From contig CAZCZO010000005.1 in the NCBI GenBank assembly GCA_964503275.1, positions 101,483 through 165,482 of the forward strand: a stretch of 64,000 nt of DNA, in the 5' to 3' direction. Every line of letters begins with the position of its first letter. Within the stretch, counting starts at the first letter, position 1. The DNA is from DASRAP01 sp964503275. Its GTDB lineage: Bacteria > Gemmatimonadota > Gemmatimonadetes > Gemmatimonadales > Gemmatimonadaceae. A program made the translations under genes and the position numbers. Under the pieces are notes generated by a model, which did no database searches, was not told the origin of the DNA, and was given only the letters and a program-made list of their open reading frames with translations. This document shows positions 18,819-27,149 of the stretch, in pieces.

Positions 18819-20785
18819 CGGACCAGCTCACCGCTCGGCAGGAGGCTCCCCGCCGACGGGTCGGTGCGGCCCACCGCACCGCCCTCGACCACCTGCACGC
18901 GGAAGCCGGCCTGATGCAGTCGCGCCAGCGCGTCGCGCGCCGACAGGCCGTGCACGTCGGGCACGCGTCGATCGCGGACGACCACGGCGCGTTGGATCGG
19001 CTGCGCCGGCAGCGTCAGTACGATCGGCACGTCGCCGTCGCTGCCCAGGCGTCCCGAGGCTTCGGCGACGATGCGCCGCAGACTGTCGGCCCGCGCCGCG
19101 ACCTGCGGCGTGGGCGGCGGGGCCGGCTTGCGCCGCAGGCGACCCGCATCGAGCGCCGCATCACTCGACGCGATCGCCGCCTCGAGGACCGTCCGCAGGA
19201 CCGGTGCCGCGACCTGCCCGCCGTAGTACGAGCCCCCCGACGGCGCGTCCAGTTTCACCAGGACCACCAACTGTGGTTCATCGGCCGGGAACAGGCCGAC
19301 GAAGTTCGCGTTGTATTCCCCCTGCACGTAGCGCCCGTTCACGGTGCGCTGCGCGGTGCCGCTCTTCCCGCCGACCTCGTAGGTGGCCAGGTCGGCGCGA
19401 CTCCCAGTCCCACTGTCCACGACCGTCCGGAGCAGACGGCGCATCGTGCTCGCCGTGCCACTCGAGATCACCCGCCGCACCGGCCGCGGGGTCGCGCGTC
19501 GCAGCACCTGGCCGTCCGCGCTCCGGATCTCCTTGATCAGTTGCGGCTGCATCAGCACCCCATCGTTCGCGATCGCCCCGTAGGCCGCTGCGAGTTGCAC
19601 GGGCGTGACCATGATCTCGTAGCCCATGGACAGCGAGGCCTTGGACTGCTTGGACCAGCGCGCCGGACTGCGGAACGTCCCTGGCGCCTCGCTCGGGAAG
19701 GGGATGCCGGTGGTGACGCCGAAGCCGAAGTCGCGCAGCGCCTCGTAATGCTCCTGCGGCGTCAGCGCCTCGGCGGCGAGGATCATCCCGATGTTGCTGG
19801 ACTGCTGGATGACCTCGGTGAAGGTCATCGAGGCGGCGCGGTGCACGTCCTTCACGGTCCGGCCGGCGAAGGTGAAGACACCGTTGTGGGTCGGGAAGGT
19901 GCGATCCAGTGGGACCCGCCCGCGGTCCAGCAACGCGGCCGCGACGAAGGGTTTGAGGGTCGAGCCCGGCTCGATGGGCTCGGTCAGCGCGGTCGCGGTG
20001 GTGGCCAGCGTATCGCGACGGCGGCTGGCCAGTGCGAGGAGATCGCCGCTCTGAGGATCGAGCACCACGATGTCGCCCCCGCTCGCGCCACTGCGTTCGA
20101 CCGCGTCCGCCAACGCCCGCTCCGCGATGTCCTGCAAGCCCAGCCGGATCGTGAGCACCACCGCGCTGCCTTCGCGTGGCTCGACGCGGCCGAGCTGCGG
20201 CGAGCGTGCCGCGTGTCCATCGACGTCCCGCACCGCCCCCACGCGCCCCGGGGTCCCGCGGAGCAATGAGTCGAGCGTGAGCTCAATGCCATCGACCCCT
20301 GCGCCGCCTGGCGCGGCATGTCCCACCAAGCCACGGAGCCCCGCCAACGGCGGCGGCGTCCGTTCCAGCACGGCTTCGGGGTACACCCCACGCAATGCCG
20401 CGAGCTCGCGGACGTCGGACATCAGGAAACGGCCCGGCACCTGCACCCACTTCCGCGCACTGTCCGCGAGCTTGGCCAAGACCGGCTCGGCGATGTCGAG
20501 GGTGCGCAGACCCGCGATGAGTCGCGAGCGACCTGCGGCCGTGAGCTCGCGGGGCGCGACGGCCAACTGGATCAGCGAACGGCTCTCGACGAGGACCGTG
20601 CCGCCCGCGTCGAGGATGGGTCCGCGCGGCGCCGGCAACTCGACGGCGGTCGTCTGTTGGCGCACGGCCTGCGCGCGCCACGACGGGGCCTGCACCACTT
20701 GGACATACCCCGCGCGCGCGACGATCGCCCCGGCGAAAAGCAGGAAGCACGCGTGCACCAGCGTGAGGCGGCTAGGGTGTGTCAC
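18800..20785 (-). CDS. ftsI: Septal penicillin-binding protein FtsI with PASTA domain
   Basis: This is a class B PBP that cross-links septal peptidoglycan with FtsW. The 661-residue protein has an N-terminal membrane anchor (about 7-25) and a PBP dimerisation domain. The transpeptidase has SxxK at S275-K278 (STLKP), SSN at 329-331 and KSGT at 473-476. A C-terminal PASTA repeat (about 608-661, starting VPDVHGLSARDAL) is typical of Spo-type PBPs of Firmicutes and of PBP2x, and absent from E. coli FtsI. It overlaps the ftsL-like gene upstream by 14 nt. Confidence 0.94.
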   Translation of the reverse strand: MTHPSRLTLVHACFLLFAGAIVARAGYVQVVQAPSWRAQAVRQQTTAVELPAPRGPILDAGGTVLVESRSLIQLAVAPRELTAAGRSRLIAGLRTLDIAEPVLAKLADSARKWVQVPGRFLMSDVRELAALRGVYPEAVLERTPPPLAGLRGLVGHAAPGGAGVDGIELTLDSLLRGTPGRVGAVRDVDGHAARSPQLGRVEPREGSAVVLTIRLGLQDIAERALADAVERSGASGGDIVVLDPQSGDLLALASRRRDTLATTATALTEPIEPGSTLKPFVAAALLDRGRVPLDRTFPTHNGVFTFAGRTVKDVHRAASMTFTEVIQQSSNIGMILAAEALTPQEHYEALRDFGFGVTTGIPFPSEAPGTFRSPARWSKQSKASLSMGYEIMVTPVQLAAAYGAIANDGVLMQPQLIKEIRSADGQVLRRATPRPVRRVISSGTASTMRRLLRTVVDSGTGSRADLATYEVGGKSGTAQRTVNGRYVQGEYNANFVGLFPADEPQLVVLVKLDAPSGGSYYGGQVAAPVLRTVLEAAIASSDAALDAGRLRRKPAPPPTPQVAARADSLRRIVAEASGRLGSDGDVPIVLTLPAQPIQRAVVVRDRRVPDVHGLSARDALARLHQAGFRVQVVEGGAVGRTDPSAGSLLPSGELVRWHRGT

Positions 20786-21068
20786 GGCGGGCGGGTCGGA
20801 GGATCGTGATCACATGGCTGTCGCTGGGAATGCGCATGCCGAGGCGCTCCTCCGCGACGCGCGCGAGTCGCGCCCGGCTGGCGGCGTCGCGGACTTCGCT
20901 CTGCAGCACCGCCCGGCGCGCGGCGAGGTCCGCGCGCTGCTGTTCGAGTTGTTCGATCCTGCGGACCTGCGCCACGCCCACGCTGCGGCGCCAAATGACA
21001 CTTCCCGTCATCAGCACGAACCCCAGCAGAAGCAGCGCGACGATCCCTCGCCCACGCATTCGACTCAC
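20772..21068 (-). CDS. ftsL: FtsL-like septum protein
   Basis: This small bitopic protein of 98 residues has a basic N-terminus, one membrane helix (about 8-24) and a coiled coil starting VRRIEQLEQQRADLAARR. That architecture, and its place between rsmH and ftsI, fit FtsL, which with a DivIC/FtsB partner and FtsQ activates FtsWI. Sequence conservation in this family is poor, so position carries much of the weight. The GTG at 21068 gives a GTGA overlap with rsmH; an ATG at 21059 is also possible. Confidence 0.75.
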   Translation of the reverse strand: MSRMRGRGIVALLLLGFVLMTGSVIWRRSVGVAQVRRIEQLEQQRADLAARRAVLQSEVRDAASRARLARVAEERLGMRIPSDSHVITILRPARRDTP

Positions 21069-22072
21069 CCCGCGCGCCGCCACGCACGCAATTTTGCGCT
21101 CCGAGCGCGGGGATTCCGCGCCGTCTCTTCGGGGGACGCTTCGATGGGCTTGCGGGTCACGGTGGTCCCCAGCGCCACGCCGCCGCAGGTGCAGTAGGGG
21201 TGCTTGGGCGGGCAGGTGCAGGCGGTGGACCAGGCCTGGAAGGCGCGCTTCACCAGCCGATCCTCGCCCGAATGGTAGGCGATCACCGCGAGGATGCCGC
21301 CGGGCGCGAGGCGGTCGCGCCAGGCCGGCAGCGCGCGCTGCAACTCGCCCAGCTCATCGTTGACCACGATCCGCACCGCCTGGAACAGCCGCGCGAAGTC
21401 GGCGGGTCCCGAGCGCGGGCCGAGCGTCTCTCGAATGGCGCCGACCAAGTCGTCCGCCGTGGCGAGCGCCTGTCGCTGCCGTCTCCGCACGATGGTGTGC
21501 GCGAGCGCGCGGGCACGGGGCTCGTCGGCGTGTTCCCGGAAGGTCGTCGTCAGCGTGGCCAGATCGGCCGTGTTGAGGAAGTCGGCGGCCGACTCGCCGC
21601 CCTGCCCCATGCGCATGTCGAGCGGCGCGCCTTCGCGGAACGAGAACCCACGCGCGGTCTCGTCGATCTGATGCGACGAGATCCCGAGATCGAGGAGCAC
21701 GGCGTCCACGATGACGTCGCCGAGGTCCGGATGCTCAGCGGCGTCGGCGAACGTCGCCGCGATGATCCGCAGCGCTCCTGACTCGAGGTACGCGCCGAGC
21801 CGCCGCCGCGCCGCCGCCTGTGCGTCGGGATCGCGGTCGACGCCGATCACCCTCTGCCCGCGCGCCAGCAAGGCCGCGCTGTGCCCGCCGCCACCGAGCG
21901 TGCCGTCCACCACGGTGCTCGCGTCCGCAAGCAGGCCGAGGACCTCTTGCAGCAGGACCGGTTCGTGGTAGCTGGTCGCGGTCGGCGCGTCGGGGGCCGA
22001 ACGGAGCGCGCCCGCCGATGCCGAGGCATCAGCGGGCGCGTGCAGGGGCTCGGCGTCGGGGGTCAGCGGCAG
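21065..22072 (-). CDS. rsmH: 16S rRNA (cytosine1402-N4)-methyltransferase RsmH, probable CTG start
   Basis: RsmH (MraW) N4-methylates C1402 of 16S rRNA with S-adenosylmethionine. Family motifs are clear: YHEPVLLQEVL at the N-terminal end of the domain, DGTLGGGGHS (SAM loop), LLDLGISSHQID, and AYHSGEDRLVKR. The start is a puzzle. No ATG, GTG or TTG lies in frame between GTG 22222, deep in the upstream gene, and the domain. A CTG at 22072 has AGGTGG 7 nt before it, inside the end of the TPR gene. I chose it (335 residues, a little over the usual 300-320). A second CTG at 22066 would make a CTGA overlap. Confidence 0.9.
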   Translation of the reverse strand: MPLTPDAEPLHAPADASASAGALRSAPDAPTATSYHEPVLLQEVLGLLADASTVVDGTLGGGGHSAALLARGQRVIGVDRDPDAQAAARRRLGAYLESGALRIIAATFADAAEHPDLGDVIVDAVLLDLGISSHQIDETARGFSFREGAPLDMRMGQGGESAADFLNTADLATLTTTFREHADEPRARALAHTIVRRRQRQALATADDLVGAIRETLGPRSGPADFARLFQAVRIVVNDELGELQRALPAWRDRLAPGGILAVIAYHSGEDRLVKRAFQAWSTACTCPPKHPYCTCGGVALGTTVTRKPIEASPEETARNPRARSAKLRAWRRAG

Positions 22073-23787
22073 AGCAAACCCACCTGCTGTTCGGCGTAGC
22101 CGGAGATGTTCGGCAGGACGCCGAGGACGGCACCCGCCGTGTTCGGATCCACGCGCCCGCCCTGCGGGATGAAGATCTGGGCTTGCGTCGCGGCCTCTTG
22201 GGCCTCCTTCGCCAGCGCACACGCCGCCGCGCGATCCGTCTTCGCGACCTCGGGCAGGTCGGTGGCCGCGAACTGTGCCACGAAGAAGTGGCCGAGACCG
22301 AGGATGAACTTCGCGTTGATGTTCGTCGGATCGATCTCCTCGGCCAGCTTCGCGAACGGAATGATCTTCCGCGCCGCCGCGAGGGTCTTCTGCTCGTTGG
22401 TGATCTTCAGGAACCCATTGGCCAGCGTCGTCGCGTAGCCCGAGGTGGTGGCCTTGTCCTCGCCGTTCGCCGCCGCAGCGCGGAGGACGGACATGACCGA
22501 GTCGGGCATCGCCATCTCGTTGTAGGCGCGTGCCATCAGCAACCGGGCATTCGGCATCTTGGGCTCGATGGCGAGCGCCTTGCGCAGCGCGTCGATGGAC
22601 TGCGGATACTGGCCGATGCCCTGCAGGACCTGTCCAAGCGTGAGCGGCAGGTTGGGGTCTTCGGGGAACTTCGCCACGCCGCGGGCCAGGACCTCGGCGG
22701 ACTTCTGCGGCTGGCTGTCGGCCTGATACGCCGCCGCCATGCGCTCGAAGTACTTGACGTCCGCCGAGGCGGTGTCGACGACCGCGAGGACCTGCCCCTT
22801 CTCGATCACGTCCTTCCAGCGCGCGGAGGCGATGAGGAGGCGGAACTGCAGTCGCAGCAGGTCAGGATCCTCGGGGGTCTCCTTGAGCGCGGTCTCGAGG
22901 ATCGGCAGCGCCACGTCGGCGCGGCGCATGGCCTCGAGGTTGCCGACGATCTGCTCCACCAAGCGCGGGTCGCCGGCCTCCACCGCCACCAACTGCGAGG
23001 CCGTCTGCGCCATGGAGTTGGTGTCACCCTTGATGAGGTACTGCTCCATGGCGACGTACAGCGCGCGCGGCTGGCGCGGGTCGCGGTCCAGGACATCCTT
23101 GGCCGCGGCCAGCACTTCGTCGGGCGACTTCTTGGCCTGCGACAGGGCGAAGACCAGGCAGACCCGCGAGATCATCGCCTCGGGGTAGGCCGCGATGCCG
23201 GCGCGCGCGGCCGCCTCGGCCGCCGCGGAGTTGCCGTCGCGCAACGCGCTGTTGCACTTGCGCTCGTGCTCCAGCTGCTTGCGGACCACCTGCAGCTTGC
23301 GCGTGAAATCGGCCGCCGCGGCGGCGAGCGTCTTGCCCTCGCCGGGCGCGACGACATCGCGAAGGGCCATGTCGCGGGTCAGCGCGATCGCGCCACCGAC
23401 ACTGAACCCGTCCGCGGTCTTGGTGACGGTGCCAACGAGGATCTCGTCAGCGCGAAGCACCTGGCCGAGCTGCTTCGCGTCGAGCGTGTTGAGCGGCTCG
23501 TCCGTGGCATAGCCGGACCCTTCGAGGTAGCCCTCCACCTGCTGCTTCGGGATCACCCACAGTTCGCGGGACGAGATCCGCGCCGTGAGCTGCGAGCGCA
23601 TCTCGTCGGCGGCCTTGACCGCCAGCGTCTTGTCGTTGTCCGCCGTCCGAAAGGCCGTGACCAACATGAAGGGCGCGCCCGGCGCCGGCGTGCGCTGCGC
23701 CTCGAGCGCCACCGGAGCGAGGCCGAGCAGAACGCCAACGGTCGCGGCCCCAAGGGCCAGCGGAGTCACAGGGAACCGACGCGACAC
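22063..23787 (-). CDS. Secreted TPR-repeat protein heading the dcw cluster
   Basis: The function of this 574-residue protein is unknown. A signal peptide (about 1-27, ending near ALEAQ) predicts export. The first third resembles a small folded domain with DEILVGTVTKT, like the curli-biogenesis or penicillin-binding-activator type of lipoprotein partner domain, though no lipobox is seen. The remainder is helical TPR-like repeats. GTG 23787 has a strong GGAGGAG about 6 nt upstream. It overlaps rsmH, so it probably sits first in the dcw transcript, where mraZ is found in many bacteria. Confidence 0.65.
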   Translation of the reverse strand: MSRRFPVTPLALGAATVGVLLGLAPVALEAQRTPAPGAPFMLVTAFRTADNDKTLAVKAADEMRSQLTARISSRELWVIPKQQVEGYLEGSGYATDEPLNTLDAKQLGQVLRADEILVGTVTKTADGFSVGGAIALTRDMALRDVVAPGEGKTLAAAAADFTRKLQVVRKQLEHERKCNSALRDGNSAAAEAAARAGIAAYPEAMISRVCLVFALSQAKKSPDEVLAAAKDVLDRDPRQPRALYVAMEQYLIKGDTNSMAQTASQLVAVEAGDPRLVEQIVGNLEAMRRADVALPILETALKETPEDPDLLRLQFRLLIASARWKDVIEKGQVLAVVDTASADVKYFERMAAAYQADSQPQKSAEVLARGVAKFPEDPNLPLTLGQVLQGIGQYPQSIDALRKALAIEPKMPNARLLMARAYNEMAMPDSVMSVLRAAAANGEDKATTSGYATTLANGFLKITNEQKTLAAARKIIPFAKLAEEIDPTNINAKFILGLGHFFVAQFAATDLPEVAKTDRAAACALAKEAQEAATQAQIFIPQGGRVDPNTAGAVLGVLPNISGYAEQQVGLLCR

Positions 23788-23817
23788 AGATGCTCCTCCA
23801 GTCAGGAAGCTGCAGCA

Positions 23818-23834
23818 CCGGGGACACGCCCCGG
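23818..23834 (-). terminator. GC hairpin after tRNA-Val
   Basis: A 6-bp GC-only stem (23818-23823 with 23829-23834) with a 5-nt loop lies between tRNA-Val and the TPR gene start, on the transcribed minus strand. It has no U tract, so it may be a weak terminator, an attenuator or a processing site. Confidence 0.25.
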
Positions 23835-23854
23835 GCTGAGGGTCCAACGATGAG

Positions 23855-23928
23855 TGGGCGAAGAGGGACTCGAACCCCCGACACCCTGCGTGTAAGGCAG
23901 GTGCTCTAACCAACTGAGCTATTCGCCC
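23855..23928 (-). tRNA. tRNA-Val (anticodon UAC)
   Basis: A complete cloverleaf can be folded. The 7-bp acceptor pairs GGGCGAA with TTCGCCC, the D arm is GCTC/GAGC, and the anticodon stem CCTGC/GCAGG carries the loop CTTACAC, giving anticodon TAC. The T loop is TTCGAGT. The discriminator base is A, and CCA is not encoded. It reads Val GUA/GUG codons. It lies on the same strand as its neighbours, between a small membrane protein gene and the dcw cluster. Confidence 0.97.
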
Positions 23929-23967
23929 TTCTACGTCCGAACGCCCCCGGATGCTGAACGAATGCTC

Positions 23968-24135
23968 TTACCGCAAGATCGCGACCGGGACCAACACGCA
24001 GTACCCGAGCACGAGCAACAGCGGCGCCACCGTCTCACCACCCCGCCACAGGTCGGCATAGCCCGCGACGAGGGTCGCAGCGGCCACGCCCCACCACAGC
24101 AGGGACTTGGATCGGGAAGAAGGTGTGTCGGTCAT
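23968..24135 (-). CDS. Small two-helix membrane protein
   Basis: This 55-residue gene is easily missed. It runs from ATG 24135 to TAA. After a polar N-terminus (MTDTPSSRSK) there are two hydrophobic stretches, about residues 12-25 and 37-54, joined by GYADLWRGGETVAP. The short loop and high hydrophobicity suggest a helical hairpin in the inner membrane. Function is unknown. It begins 14 nt after the peptidase-MA-type gene and precedes tRNA-Val, so it may be the last coding gene of that transcript. Confidence 0.7.
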   Translation of the reverse strand: MTDTPSSRSKSLLWWGVAAATLVAGYADLWRGGETVAPLLLVLGYCVLVPVAILR

Positions 24136-24149
24136 GGGAACGGAGTAGG

Positions 24150-25154
24150 TTAGGGAGAGGCCGGAGGGGTGTCAAGCAACCCCTCCCCCTTTGGAGGGGG
24201 CGTTGGCGGCAGCAGCGCATCGAGCGCGCTCTCGCGGGCGCGGCGCTCCTGCTCTGCCTCTGCGGCCCGAAGCGCCTCCAACCGTCGACGATCCCGGCGG
24301 CGGCGACGCACGTACACGGGAAGCAGGACCACCAACATTACCCCGGCCGCCACCGCGAGGTCCCCCGCCAGCGCCAGCGCCCCGTACCGCATCTGCGTCC
24401 GCCGCACCCAGTAGGTCTCGAAGCCGGTCACGGTCATGCCGTACGCCTGCCGCATCGCCTGTTCCAGCGACTGCGTCTCCACCCAATACGTGAAGAACAA
24501 CGACAGGCCGCGCGCCGGATCCAGCGCCGCCATCTCGGCCACGGCGCGATGCGCCAGCGCGTAGGCCCCCTCGGCCTCACGCCCGCCCCGGTAGAACATC
24601 GACTCCAGCGCGTCGAAGCTGCGCGGGCCACGGAGCGCCAGCGCGACATTCGTGGCGATGATCTCTTCGCGCCCCCACTCCCCGGCGGCGAACGAGGCGT
24701 AGCCTTCGTCGAACCAGCGTGGCGCCAGCCCGCCCACGGCTTCGGCCAGTGCGAGATGCGCCAGCTCGTGCCGCAGCACCACCAGCGGATCCCCGGCCGT
24801 GCTGCCGCCCGACCGCGGCCCCTGCATGACGATCTGCTGCAGGGCCGGAAAGGCCGCCGCGGCGCCCCACTCCGGGAACGCGCCCCCGACCCAGTCCCGG
24901 AACACCGCGTCCGTCGGCGCGACCGCGATCCGCACCGCCGCCCGCGGGCGCGGGAGCCCCGGAAAGCTGTCGCTACGCTGGGCGGCCTCGAGCAGCGCGC
25001 GCGCCAGCGTCTGTTCCGATGGGAACGCCACGACCGTGAACCGGCCGGCGGTCATGGAGTCCAACCCCGGCTGTGCTGGGAGTCGGCCGGCCACCCCGCC
25101 GACCAGCAGCAGACCCTGCACCAGCAGTAGCGCCAGACGGCGAAGGCGCGTCAC
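24150..25154 (-). CDS. Membrane-anchored peptidase-MA-like protein
   Basis: A 334-residue probable zinc metallopeptidase. It has an N-terminal signal or anchor (about 6-22), the motif HELAH at 129-133, and a downstream acidic ligand E150 in PRWFDEGYASF; this HExxH plus WFxEG pattern is that of the gluzincin peptidase MA family. A hydrophobic segment near 255-280 is followed by an arginine-rich cytoplasmic tail. The catalytic domain therefore probably faces the periplasm. The GTG at 25154 overlaps the upstream TPR gene by GTGA. The substrate is unknown. Confidence 0.75.
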   Translation of the reverse strand: MTRLRRLALLLVQGLLLVGGVAGRLPAQPGLDSMTAGRFTVVAFPSEQTLARALLEAAQRSDSFPGLPRPRAAVRIAVAPTDAVFRDWVGGAFPEWGAAAAFPALQQIVMQGPRSGGSTAGDPLVVLRHELAHLALAEAVGGLAPRWFDEGYASFAAGEWGREEIIATNVALALRGPRSFDALESMFYRGGREAEGAYALAHRAVAEMAALDPARGLSLFFTYWVETQSLEQAMRQAYGMTVTGFETYWVRRTQMRYGALALAGDLAVAAGVMLVVLLPVYVRRRRRDRRRLEALRAAEAEQERRARESALDALLPPTPPPKGEGLLDTPPASP

Positions 25155-26002
25155 GCCTCGCGGCTCGGCGGCGTCCCCTGCTCGATCTGATCGAGCAGTT
25201 GCCGGCACCGCTTGCCCCACGGATTGAATTTCCCCGTGGCGTGCCCGCCCGCCCAGGTCGCCACCGCCGCTTCGTGCTCGTCGTTCAGCCACTGGGCCCA
25301 CCCCAACTCGTAGTGCGCCTCGATGAGATTAGGCCCGAGCGCGATCGCCTTCTGCAGGAAGTTCTGCGCATCCTCGAACATCTCGCGCTCCAGGTAGACC
25401 AGTCCGAGGTAGAAGTGCGCGTACAGCGTGGCCTTCGGGTCGCTCTGCATGCGGATCACCTTCGACAAGTGCTCGATGGCTTCGCCGAAGATCCCCTGCT
25501 TGAGACAGATGTAACCGAGGTTCATGCGCGCCACCGCGTGCTGCGGATCGCGCACGAGCACCCGCTGGAAGGTGGCCAGCGCGGGTTCGTAGTTCTCCTG
25601 GAGCATCTGCGCCCAGCCGAGCAGTGACTCCGCCTCGGGATCGCCGGGGGAGAGCTCGAGCGCCCGCATCAGTGCCTGCTCCGCCCCTTCGTGGTCGCCG
25701 AGCGACAGGCGGCTCCAGCCCTTCTCCACGAAGGTCGAGGCGCCGATGTGATCGGCGTGCACCACCGGGCGGTCCGCCGCGAAGGCCGGCACGACCGAGG
25801 GCGCCTCGAGCGACTTCCACTGGTCCACCAGGGACCGGATGCTGTCCTTGAGCGCCGTCGCCTCGGTGATGTGGCGCTCCAGCGTCTTGAACAGCGCGAT
25901 GATGTCGCGCTTGAGCTCCTCGCGCTCAGCGGCGGCGGTCGGCGACGCGAGACGGGCCGCGAGGGCGGCGTACTGCTCGTGCCACGGGGTCAGATCGGTC
26001 AC
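25151..26002 (-). CDS. Cytoplasmic TPR protein
   Basis: This 283-residue protein lacks a signal peptide. An N-terminal helical region (about 1-60, with KRDIIALFKTLERHITEA) precedes tandem TPR units from about 85 (WSRLSLGDHEGAEQAL, then repeats about every 34 residues). GTG 26002 has a GGAG 6 nt upstream. It lies between cheB and the peptidase-MA-type gene and is coupled to the latter, so it may be a scaffold for the chemosensory-like system, but no direct evidence shows that. Confidence 0.7.
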   Translation of the reverse strand: MTDLTPWHEQYAALAARLASPTAAAEREELKRDIIALFKTLERHITEATALKDSIRSLVDQWKSLEAPSVVPAFAADRPVVHADHIGASTFVEKGWSRLSLGDHEGAEQALMRALELSPGDPEAESLLGWAQMLQENYEPALATFQRVLVRDPQHAVARMNLGYICLKQGIFGEAIEHLSKVIRMQSDPKATLYAHFYLGLVYLEREMFEDAQNFLQKAIALGPNLIEAHYELGWAQWLNDEHEAAVATWAGGHATGKFNPWGKRCRQLLDQIEQGTPPSREA

Positions 26003-26020
26003 ACACGACTCCACGGGAGG

Positions 26021-26041
26021 GCGTCCCGAGTGGGGGGACGC
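26021..26041 (-). terminator. Hairpin between cheB and TPR gene
   Basis: A 7-bp stem (26021-26027 with 26035-26041) and 7-nt loop lie in the 75-bp gap between cheB and the next gene. Without a U tract it may be a weak terminator or a 5' leader hairpin. Confidence 0.3.
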
Positions 26042-26077
26042 AAGAAGGATAATCGCCGCCGCGCGCCCTGCGATCCC

Positions 26078-27148
26078 TCAGCGCCGCGGCGCGGTGGCCA
26101 CGGCCGCGTGGATGGCGGCGGCCACCTGCGGCAGGGGCACCGTCGCGCAGGGCACGCCCGTCGCGAGGGCCGCCTGTGGCATGCTGGCGAGCAGGGCCGT
26201 CCGCGGATCCTGGACGATGCCCTGCCCTCCCTGCTCGACCACGGCCCGCAACCCGGCCGCTCCATCGCGACCCATCCCGGTCAGCACCACCGCGACGGCC
26301 GCAGCACCGAACTGCGTGGCCACTTGGACCAGGCAGGGGTCAGCGGCCGGACGCACGCCCCAGACCGGAGCCTCGTCGCTCAGGGTGCAGGCGAAGCCGC
26401 CGCCGGTCTGGCGCACCCCGAGGTGCCGTCCACCAGGGGCGACGACCACCACATCCTCCCACAGCGGATCCCCATGCGCCGCCTCGACGACCGGCAGGTG
26501 CCCGATCGCGTCGAGGCGCCGCGCCAGCGAGGTCGTGAATCCCGCCGGCATGTGCTGCACGACCAGCACCGCCGCGCCGAGCCCGGGCCGGAGCCCTGGC
26601 ACGATCGCACTGAGCGCCTGCGGGCCCCCGGTCGAACAGGCGACCACGACCACGCGGCGCGCCGGCACACGCGCCAGCGCCGGCCGCGGGTCGGCAGGAG
26701 GTGCCAGGCTCGGGCGCGGGGCCTCCTGGCGTGGCACCGCGGCCGGGAGCGCACTGGCCGCGGTGTGCAGCGCGTCCGTGAGCGCGCGACGAAATCGCTG
26801 CTCCTCGTCGGCGTCCGCCGACTGCGGCTTGCGGACCAGGTCGATCGCGCCCAACGCCATCGCGTGGACGGCCGCGTCGCGGCCATCCACCGTCGTCACG
26901 CTGCTGACCATCACGACGGGCCGCGGCGCCGCCTGCATCAGACCGCGGAGCGTCTCGAGCCCATCGCCGCCGGGCATCGTGATGTCGAGCGTGATCACAT
27001 CGGGGGCCGCGGCCGCGATCGCCGGCAGGACCTCGTCGCCGCGCCGCGCCGTGCCGACGACGCTGAAGCCCGGCAGCGCGGACACGTGATCGCTGAGCAC
27101 GCGGCGCATCAGGGCGCTGTCGTCGACGATGAGCACGCGGATGGACAT
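26078..27148 (-). CDS. cheB: Chemoreceptor glutamate methylesterase CheB
   Basis: CheB removes methyl groups from, and deamidates, chemoreceptors. The 356-residue protein has an N-terminal receiver with the acidic pair D9-D10 and phospho-acceptor D55 (TLDITMPG), a linker, and a C-terminal esterase with the catalytic serine in STGGPQAL, histidine in QHMPAGF and aspartate in GMGRDGAAG. All key residues are present. It lies 1 nt after cheD. The neighbourhood has no receptor gene, so its targets must be encoded elsewhere or be atypical. Confidence 0.95.
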   Translation of the reverse strand: MSIRVLIVDDSALMRRVLSDHVSALPGFSVVGTARRGDEVLPAIAAAAPDVITLDITMPGGDGLETLRGLMQAAPRPVVMVSSVTTVDGRDAAVHAMALGAIDLVRKPQSADADEEQRFRRALTDALHTAASALPAAVPRQEAPRPSLAPPADPRPALARVPARRVVVVACSTGGPQALSAIVPGLRPGLGAAVLVVQHMPAGFTTSLARRLDAIGHLPVVEAAHGDPLWEDVVVVAPGGRHLGVRQTGGGFACTLSDEAPVWGVRPAADPCLVQVATQFGAAAVAVVLTGMGRDGAAGLRAVVEQGGQGIVQDPRTALLASMPQAALATGVPCATVPLPQVAAAIHAAVATAPRR

Positions 27149-27149
27149 C

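Noticed and set aside
22073..22222. GTG 22222 as the rsmH start
   Set aside because: It would put 50 residues of unrelated, Arg/Gly-rich sequence in front, inside the TPR coding region, without a clear ribosome binding site.
23788..24149. Search for mraZ or its repeat-type binding boxes before rsmH
   Set aside because: Only a tRNA gene, a 55-codon frame and short gaps are present; no MraZ-like sequence or tandem GTGGG-type boxes were seen.
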